Shown: positions 20,565 to 24,602 of the stretch, one piece after another
How positions within the stretch are numbered: the first letter of the stretch is position 1
How the letters are laid out: the number at the start of each line of letters is the position of its first letter
Virus record (IMG/VR): IMGVR_UViG_3300036814_000459
Span: 1-24,602 of that record
DNA: 24,602 bases
DNA from: a virus
Reading direction: 5' to 3' (one strand)
Notes under the pieces: model-generated
Seen by the model: the letters and a program-made list of their open reading frames with translations, nothing else
What the model was told of the DNA's origin: nothing
Databases searched by the model: none
Translations under genes and position numbers: made by a program

Positions 20565-21256
20565 ACGTGCGCGTCGAAACCATAGGCGATGCCACGCTGT
20601 ACCTGGGCGATTGCTTGGAGATCATGCCGGGGCTGGGGATGGTGGATGCCGTGGTGACTGATCCGCCTTATGGGATTGGATTTGCCTATTCATCGCACGA
20701 CGACAATTTAGCGGATTGGGAAGCCATGATGAATAACGTGGTGCCGATGTGCCGGTCCATCGCGCGATTTGTCATCATGCCGTCCTGCGCCATTGACAGA
20801 ATGGGTTGGTGGTATGAAAACCACAGCCCCGACTGGATTGTTGCTTGGTACAAAGGCAGCCCAGGCCATAGCGCCAAGGTTGGATTTAACGATTGGGAGC
20901 CTCATGTATCATGGGGCAGGCCAACCCGCCCAATGCACGACCATTTTTCCACACCATGTGGATTTGACGATAACGGGCATCCATGCCCAAAGCCCATACA
21001 ATATTCAATGTGGTTGGCTAAACGATCTGCCGAACACGGGCAAACAATCATCGACCCTTTCATGGGAAGCGGCACCACGGGCGTTGCCTGCGCCAAGCTG
21101 GGGCGCAAGTTCATCGGCATCGAGATTGACGAAGGCTATTTCGACATAGCCTGCGAGCGCATCGAACAAGCCTACGCCCAGCCATCACTATTTATTGAGC
21201 CGCCGGCGCCGAAAGCGACGCAGGGGTTGTTCGATCTTATGGCGGTGAGCGCATGA
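20561..21256 (+). CDS. DNA methyltransferase, beta-class (N6-adenine or N4-cytosine)
   Basis: 231 residues. Motif IV is DPPYG (34-38). The C-terminal part has HPCPKP (140-145), then motif I IDPFMGSGTTG (164-174), with GIEID (186-190) completing the SAM site. Motif IV before motif I marks the beta order. DPPY is compatible with N6-adenine or N4-cytosine methylation. It is short, with little room for a target recognition domain between motifs. No cognate restriction enzyme is adjacent, so it is likely a protective or regulatory orphan enzyme. Starts in an ATGA overlap. Confidence 0.9.
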   Translation: MNVRVETIGDATLYLGDCLEIMPGLGMVDAVVTDPPYGIGFAYSSHDDNLADWEAMMNNVVPMCRSIARFVIMPSCAIDRMGWWYENHSPDWIVAWYKGSPGHSAKVGFNDWEPHVSWGRPTRPMHDHFSTPCGFDDNGHPCPKPIQYSMWLAKRSAEHGQTIIDPFMGSGTTGVACAKLGRKFIGIEIDEGYFDIACERIEQAYAQPSLFIEPPAPKATQGLFDLMAVSA

Positions 21257-21528
21257 AACACGCCGCACGCAACGCCAAAATCGTCGCGCATTTTCGCCGG
21301 GGTATGAGCAGTTCGGAGATTGCTGAAGCTACAGGGATATCGTGTGCCGCCGTGACGCACGCAATCCACGATAGCGTGCCCGAGTTCGAGCGCAAGGAAA
21401 TGGTCCAAAAGCGGCGAATAACCAAGCCCCAAAAGCCGCGAGGGACCAAGCAACCGCCGCCCGAGGGCCGCGAGGAGTTGCTGGACTCGGTCGTGCTGGA
21501 GGGCCGGAACTTGGCCAATTATTCGTGA
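21253..21528 (+). CDS. helix-turn-helix protein
   Basis: 91 residues. Residues about 8-45 (IVAHFRRGMSSSEIAEATG then ISCAAVTHAIHDSVPE) look like a resolvase or terminase-small-type helix-turn-helix. The C-terminal half is basic and Pro-rich (KRRITKPQKPRGTKQPPPEG). It overlaps the methyltransferase (ATGA). It could be a transcriptional regulator; no family is fixed. Confidence 0.68.
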   Translation: MKHAARNAKIVAHFRRGMSSSEIAEATGISCAAVTHAIHDSVPEFERKEMVQKRRITKPQKPRGTKQPPPEGREELLDSVVLEGRNLANYS

Positions 21529-21692
21529 AAATCAAACTCACCAGGGGCGACCTTATGGGCCGCATTGTTGAGGCCAAGGAGGTTGTGTGGCAGGGGGTGC
21601 CGTCCTGGTCTTTTGCCGTGGAGGAGTTCGGAAAGTTTGTCGTGCCGGCAAACTGGGCAGTGGCATTGGAGGATAAAAATGACCACCCCTAG
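21525..21692 (+). CDS. small conserved-looking protein, GTG start
   Basis: 55 residues from GTG 21525, overlapping the previous stop (GTGA). Sequence includes KIKLTRGDLMGRIVEAKEVV, then WSFAVEEFGKFVVPANWAVA and ends EDKNDHP. It looks like a compact beta-rich protein. The tight GTGA junction and continuous open frame support it. Function is unknown. Confidence 0.6.
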   Translation: MKIKLTRGDLMGRIVEAKEVVWQGVPSWSFAVEEFGKFVVPANWAVALEDKNDHP

Positions 21693-21707
21693 AGGCATTT
21701 TCTCATT

Positions 21708-22007
21708 GTGTCGCATCTGGATGAGACGATGAAGGCGGCAGAGCTATTGCTAACCGCGGCGGACATCGTCTCTGGAGAGCGCGCTGCGAAACACGGCGAT
21801 ATGCGTGAGTGCCACGAAAATATCGCAGAAATTTGGAACGCTTTTCTGCGTACCCGCCGCGATCCTGCTGCGCCGTTGAGCGGGGCGCAAGTGGCAATCT
21901 GCATGGCATTGCTGAAGATCGCCAGGAGCCAGACGGGCGAGGAAAATCCTGACGATCTGCTGGATGCGGCCGGCTACATCGCCATAGCCGAGGAGCTCTC
22001 GGAATGA
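21708..22007 (+). CDS. DUF6378-like phage protein
   Basis: 99 residues from GTG 21708, or 92 from ATG 21729; the latter gives the usual family opening. Core: AAELLLTAADIVSGERAAKH then GDMRECHENIAEIWNAFL, SGAQVAICMALLKIARSQTG, and DDLLDAAGYIAIAEELSE. This order (VSG-R...HGD, W..yl, MALLKiAR, D...D.aGYaai) matches DUF6378, frequent in phage early regions and reminiscent of an all-alpha nucleotide-pyrophosphohydrolase fold. Its biochemical role is unproven. Confidence 0.75.
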   Translation: MSHLDETMKAAELLLTAADIVSGERAAKHGDMRECHENIAEIWNAFLRTRRDPAAPLSGAQVAICMALLKIARSQTGEENPDDLLDAAGYIAIAEELSE

Positions 22008-22174
22008 CCACTTACCACGTCGGATTCCTGGCCCGAGATCGTGAGCACGACGAACTGCTGCACAGGACTGCTGGCGCTATCTATCAGCGTGCGAAGCGTG
22101 GCGAGATCCATCTGTTGCAGCAGCGTAGTGGTTTTTGTGCCTGGCACTACCTTTATGTGGAGACGGCCGAATGA
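22004..22174 (+). CDS. small protein, unknown
   Basis: 56 residues, ATGA overlap at both ends (22004 and 22171). Sequence: TTYHVGFLARDREHDELLHR, then AGAIYQRAKRGEIHLLQQRS, then FCAWHYLYVETAE. It may be a compact alpha/beta protein. The double overlap, and the fact that it fills exactly the gap between two recognised genes, supports it. Confidence 0.65.
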   Translation: MTTYHVGFLARDREHDELLHRTAGAIYQRAKRGEIHLLQQRSGFCAWHYLYVETAE

Positions 22175-22941
22175 GCATCGAACACGCGCGGCCAACCAAC
22201 GGCTACCAGAAGCACGGCTTCAGACACGCCTCGCCCAGCATGCTGAACCAATGGATAGACTCGCCGTCGGTCTTCGTGGCGCAGCGCATCTTTGGGCATC
22301 GAGGCACGTTTGGCTGCGCGGCAGAACGCGGCAAAGCGGTGGAGACTGCACTGGTGGCGGTGCTGGCACACGGCTTGAGCGTCGAGGATGCCCTGGAGCG
22401 CGGCCTGGCTGATTATAACAAGGTGACTGCTCTAGGCGGCGATCCGAAACGTGACGGCGAGCGCGCCAATATAGAGCCAATGTTGGAGCAGGCGCTGGAC
22501 TGTTTGAAGCATTACGGCGACGCCGAGGTGCCGCCCGGTGGGCAAGAGAAAATCAAACTTAACTGCGTCACCGAAGACTGGGTGCTGCCGGTCATTGGCT
22601 ACCTCGATATGAGGTTCCCCAAGGTCAACAAGATCGTGGACCTAAAGACGACGCTGCGTATGCCTGGCGTTATGTCGCCGGCGCATCAGCGGCAGCGCGT
22701 CATTTACGCGGCCGCAACGGGCGACGATGTCGAGTTCTGTTATTCCACACCAAAAAAGGCGGAATTGAAAGCGGACGGCAACATTCCCGAGGTGCTGGCA
22801 GACATTAAAACACACCTGATCCGGCTAGAAAAATTCCTGCAACTGGACAAGGAAACGATCAGGGCCTGCGTGCCTGTGCAACCTGACAGCTTTTACTGGA
22901 ATGGCATGGAGCACGCACGCAAGGAACTATTTGGACTGTGA
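22171..22941 (+). CDS. PD-(D/E)XK exonuclease, Cas4/RecB-type
   Basis: 256 residues from ATG 22171 (not the upstream in-frame ATG, which would run through the preceding gene). The layout is that of the Cas4/AddB-type nucleases: SPSMLNQWIDSPSVFVAQRI, RGKAVETAL (Glu58), VIGYLDMRFP (Asp146), KIVDLKTTLR (Asp157, Lys159), and the QxxxY motif region HQRQRVIYAA. With the SSB-type gene next to it, it probably supplies 5'-3' DNA resection for phage recombination. No cysteine cluster for an iron-sulphur site is evident. Confidence 0.83.
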   Translation: MSIEHARPTNGYQKHGFRHASPSMLNQWIDSPSVFVAQRIFGHRGTFGCAAERGKAVETALVAVLAHGLSVEDALERGLADYNKVTALGGDPKRDGERANIEPMLEQALDCLKHYGDAEVPPGGQEKIKLNCVTEDWVLPVIGYLDMRFPKVNKIVDLKTTLRMPGVMSPAHQRQRVIYAAATGDDVEFCYSTPKKAELKADGNIPEVLADIKTHLIRLEKFLQLDKETIRACVPVQPDSFYWNGMEHARKELFGL

Positions 22942-22947
22942 GTTTAC

Positions 22948-22979
22948 GCGGGCACTAATGCCCGCAACCCGACGCCGGG
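22948..22979 (+). other. two tandem stem-loops between exonuclease and SSB genes
   Basis: GCGGGCA-CTAA-TGCCCGC (22948-22965), seven pairs, then CCCG-ACGC-CGGG (22968-22979), four pairs. There is no T tract, so not an intrinsic terminator. The 75-nt gap otherwise holds only the AAAGGAAAAA leader of the next gene. Confidence 0.65.
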
Positions 22980-23016
22980 CGGGATTACGCGGCAGCAAAG
23001 GCAAAGGAAAAAGCAA

Positions 23017-23562
23017 ATGCCTCTCGATTTAGGTGGTGGTGGAGATTTTAACGACGTTCGATGGATGGCGCAGGACCGCACATGGCGGGCAGACGGTGAA
23101 GATGTAGACCTCAAAATGGCCGTGTTCGACCTATTACATATAAAGACCGGGTGGATCTCGTTCGCCCAGGGGATGGCGCCGGAGGTCGTGTGGGACAATG
23201 GGGCGAAGCAGCCGCGCCCGCACACAGATGCTGAATGGAAGCGCGGCTTTGAAGTCGCGGTCTACGCCCCCAAGACATTCGGTGACGAAGCGCCGCGCAC
23301 GTTTATGACGTCGGCGACCGGCGCCTGCATGGGGCTACAGGCGCTGTACGTCGAGTTCGAGGCGCAGCGCGACGGAAAGGACGGCCAGGTGCCCCTGTGT
23401 AAATTCAGCGGCGGCGAATCCATCAAAGTAGGGAAGGGGTCAACATCGATCCCGCAGCTATCAATCTCAAAGTGGATTGAGCGCCCAGATGCCTTGAAAA
23501 ACCGTGCGGCTGAAGCACCGGGCGTGGCTGCCGTTGAAGAGGAGGACGACGCCGAGTTCTGA
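23017..23562 (+). CDS. single-strand DNA-binding-type protein
   Basis: 181 residues. It begins PLDLGGGGDFNDVRWMAQDR. A beta-rich core (DLKMAVFDLLHIKTGWISFA, WKRGFEVAVYAPKTFGDEAP, VPLCKFSGGESIKVGKGSTS) precedes a Pro/Ala linker and an acidic C-terminal tip (EEEDDAEF) ending in phenylalanine. An acidic tip with terminal Phe is the hallmark of SSB proteins, used to recruit partner enzymes. The position after the exonuclease and before the nuclease and primase fits. The OB-fold itself is inferred. Confidence 0.75.
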   Translation: MPLDLGGGGDFNDVRWMAQDRTWRADGEDVDLKMAVFDLLHIKTGWISFAQGMAPEVVWDNGAKQPRPHTDAEWKRGFEVAVYAPKTFGDEAPRTFMTSATGACMGLQALYVEFEAQRDGKDGQVPLCKFSGGESIKVGKGSTSIPQLSISKWIERPDALKNRAAEAPGVAAVEEEDDAEF

Positions 23563-23576
23563 TTGATTTTTGGCTC

Positions 23577-23605
23577 CGGGCGCAATTCTTCCATCGTTGC
23601 GCCCG
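23577..23605 (+). other. strong stem-loop 1 after SSB gene
   Basis: CGGGCGCAA (23577-23585) pairs perfectly with TTGCGCCCG (23597-23605), nine pairs and an 11-nt loop. No T tract follows on the plus strand. Confidence 0.75.
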
Positions 23606-23613
23606 TCGAGGGG

Positions 23614-23646
23614 CCGGGGCTGTGCCCTCCTCCCGCGCAGCCCCGG
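23614..23646 (+). other. strong stem-loop 2 after SSB gene
   Basis: CCGGGGCTG (23614-23622) pairs perfectly with CAGCCCCGG (23638-23646), nine pairs and a 15-nt pyrimidine-rich loop. No T tract follows. With stem-loop 1 it fills nearly all of the 108-nt gap. Confidence 0.75.
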
Positions 23647-23670
23647 AACCCTCTACCGAGGCGTTGAAAC

Positions 23671-24231
23671 ATGTACGAATTCAGAGACGAAAAAGCGGCC
23701 GAGAAATATCTTCTCGACATGCTGGAGCCATATTTCACCATGTTGCCGCAGTGCAACTTGAAACATGTCGAGACTGGGCAGAGGCTTCGAATTGATTTTA
23801 TCGCCAAGCCGAAACGCGGCAGCGAATTCCCGTTTCCTTTGATCGGAATAGAGGTCAAACGCGGCAGATATTCCTACGCGAGCCAGGCATATAACAAGCC
23901 GCTGTTCCAGGCGCTCGACTACACCAGATGCACGCTGGATGATGCGCGCGTCAAGAAACACGCAGGCGAACGATTGCAGCAGGTTTATCTGTGGCCTGGA
24001 TTATTCAGCATGGAAGGGGATTCCGTGTGGGGCGTCAACCGTCTGATCGGCCTCGGCCACGTCGGCATTATTCTACACGTAGTCAGGTGGGGCGAAGCGG
24101 CGAAAGGCGAGCCGCAATTTTGGATGTGCGACGAACGTCAATGGTCACCAGGGCGGCCTCGGAAAAACGCCCATAAGACGCGCCACACGCTAGGCTCAGG
24201 CGTTGCACGCATCGACGCGGCAACGCTATGA
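23671..24231 (+). CDS. PD-(D/E)XK nuclease-like protein
   Basis: 186 residues after GAGG. The first half has a PD-(D/E)XK core: an N-terminal helix (EKAAEKYLLDMLEPY), QRLRIDFIAKP (Asp42), LIGIEVKRGR (Glu61, Lys63), and a helix with KPLFQALDYTRC containing a Gln. The second half has W/G-rich segments (LWPGLFSMEGDSVWGVNRLI) and a basic tail. It fits a restriction-like or repair nuclease; substrate unknown. It starts after the stem-loop gap and its stop overlaps the prim-pol start (ATGA). Confidence 0.75.
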   Translation: MYEFRDEKAAEKYLLDMLEPYFTMLPQCNLKHVETGQRLRIDFIAKPKRGSEFPFPLIGIEVKRGRYSYASQAYNKPLFQALDYTRCTLDDARVKKHAGERLQQVYLWPGLFSMEGDSVWGVNRLIGLGHVGIILHVVRWGEAAKGEPQFWMCDERQWSPGRPRKNAHKTRHTLGSGVARIDAATL

Positions 24232-24602
24232 GATATCAAAAACACGGCCATGCCCTGGCGGAACAAGGCTACGACACCACGCCGCTGAACGGCAAGGTGC
24301 CAGTTCTAAAGGGGTGGCAGAACCGGCCCGAGGCAGCAAAAGACTTCGAAAAGTATGCGGCCTGTAATATCGGCATCGTGCTGGGCGGGGTACACAATAT
24401 CATCGCGGCCGACATCGATGTCAGGAACGCCGAAGCTGCTGCCGAGATCAAGGCCCTGGCTATAGATATATTGGGCGCAGCGCCTGAGAGGATAGGTGCG
24501 GCACCGAAAACGATGCTGATTTATCGTGCGGCAGCGGCGGCGACAAAGCGGAAAACGGCCGTGTATGACCTTGACGGCCAGGACGCCTGTGTCGAAATAC
24601 TG
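24228..24602 (+). CDS. bifunctional primase/polymerase (prim-pol), N-terminal part, runs off window
   Basis: 125 codons visible from ATG 24228, open to the window end. HALAEQGYDTTPLNGKVPVL then KGWQNRP and NIGIVLGG (47-54), followed by IIAADIDV with Asp62 and Asp64, match the prim-pol domain of plasmid and phage replication proteins (PF09250-like). The two Asp residues are the metal-binding pair. Such proteins usually carry a C-terminal helicase domain, which cannot be judged here. It would prime and possibly extend phage DNA. Confidence 0.85.
   Translation, partial: MRYQKHGHALAEQGYDTTPLNGKVPVLKGWQNRPEAAKDFEKYAACNIGIVLGGVHNIIAADIDVRNAEAAAEIKALAIDILGAAPERIGAAPKTMLIYRAAAAATKRKTAVYDLDGQDACVEIL

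Noticed and set aside
21679-21732. 17-residue open frame starting ATGACCACCCCT
   Set aside because: Very short and without support beyond an ATG; better explained as the end of one gene and the leader of the next.
22948-23646. Intrinsic terminators around the SSB gene
   Set aside because: Stems are strong but no T tract follows on the plus strand, and the A/T run at 23564-23571 precedes the stem.
23262-23858. 198-codon open frame on the minus strand
   Set aside because: Antisense across the SSB gene, both stem-loops and the nuclease gene; no motif.
1-24602. CRISPR array, tRNA genes, insertion sequences
   Set aside because: No regularly spaced direct repeats with unique spacers, no cloverleaf I could draw, and no transposase or inverted-repeat-bounded element was found by reading.

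Overview
The window looks like part of the genome of a short-tailed, double-stranded DNA phage (podovirus-like) of a Gram-negative host. It is cut at both ends: the portal gene enters from the left and a primase-polymerase gene runs off the right. The phage assignment rests on recognisable head genes (P22/SU10-type portal, scaffold, DUF5309/SU10-type major capsid protein, SU10-type adaptor), a run of glycine/alanine-rich proteins placed like podoviral ejection proteins, a GTA-type 3-TM holin and an M15 peptidase endolysin. The Gram-negative host is inferred from the holin and endolysin families and from a small Sec-type secreted protein. No terminase, integrase or tRNA gene is seen here.

Layout. 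(1) 1-17314, all rightward, is the late region: portal, a Gly-rich protein, a small helical protein, scaffold, major capsid, tandem terminators, adaptor and tail genes (5082-8622), an acetyltransferase-like protein and three large candidate ejection proteins (8570-13070), tail fibre and accessory protein (13108-14825), then a tightly overlapping lysis cassette (14822-17314). (2) 17311-19815, all leftward, is an accessory cassette of nine short genes. Most have no recognisable function, but it includes a stand-alone LexA-type DNA-binding domain and a ribbon-helix-helix protein. (3) 19816-19920 is a divergent control region. (4) 19921-24602, rightward, is the early/replication region: a ribbon-helix-helix regulator, Holliday-junction-resolvase-like nuclease, DNA methyltransferase, small proteins, a Cas4/exonuclease-type PD-(D/E)XK protein, a single-strand DNA-binding-type protein, another PD-(D/E)XK nuclease and a prim-pol.

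The main discovery is that the major capsid gene is split. An ORF-less group I intron of 252 nt (3968-4219) interrupts it. P1 to P9, including P7.1 and P7.2, can be paired by eye. Removing it restores a continuous 313-residue capsid protein that follows the family alignment across the junction. The intron begins with an in-frame stop codon.

A second structural surprise is in the leftward cassette. Five gene starts carry almost the same 18-nt sequence, GGGAGGRCTGANCGATGA, combining ribosome-binding site, upstream stop and start codon. Two further starts share a different exact repeat. These resemble the start-associated sequences described in some mycobacteriophages and suggest modular growth of the cassette. 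Other points of interest are four separate PD-(D/E)XK nucleases, one of the I-Ssp6803I (group I intron endonuclease) type inside the lysis cassette, and an SSB-type gene bracketed by stem-loops.
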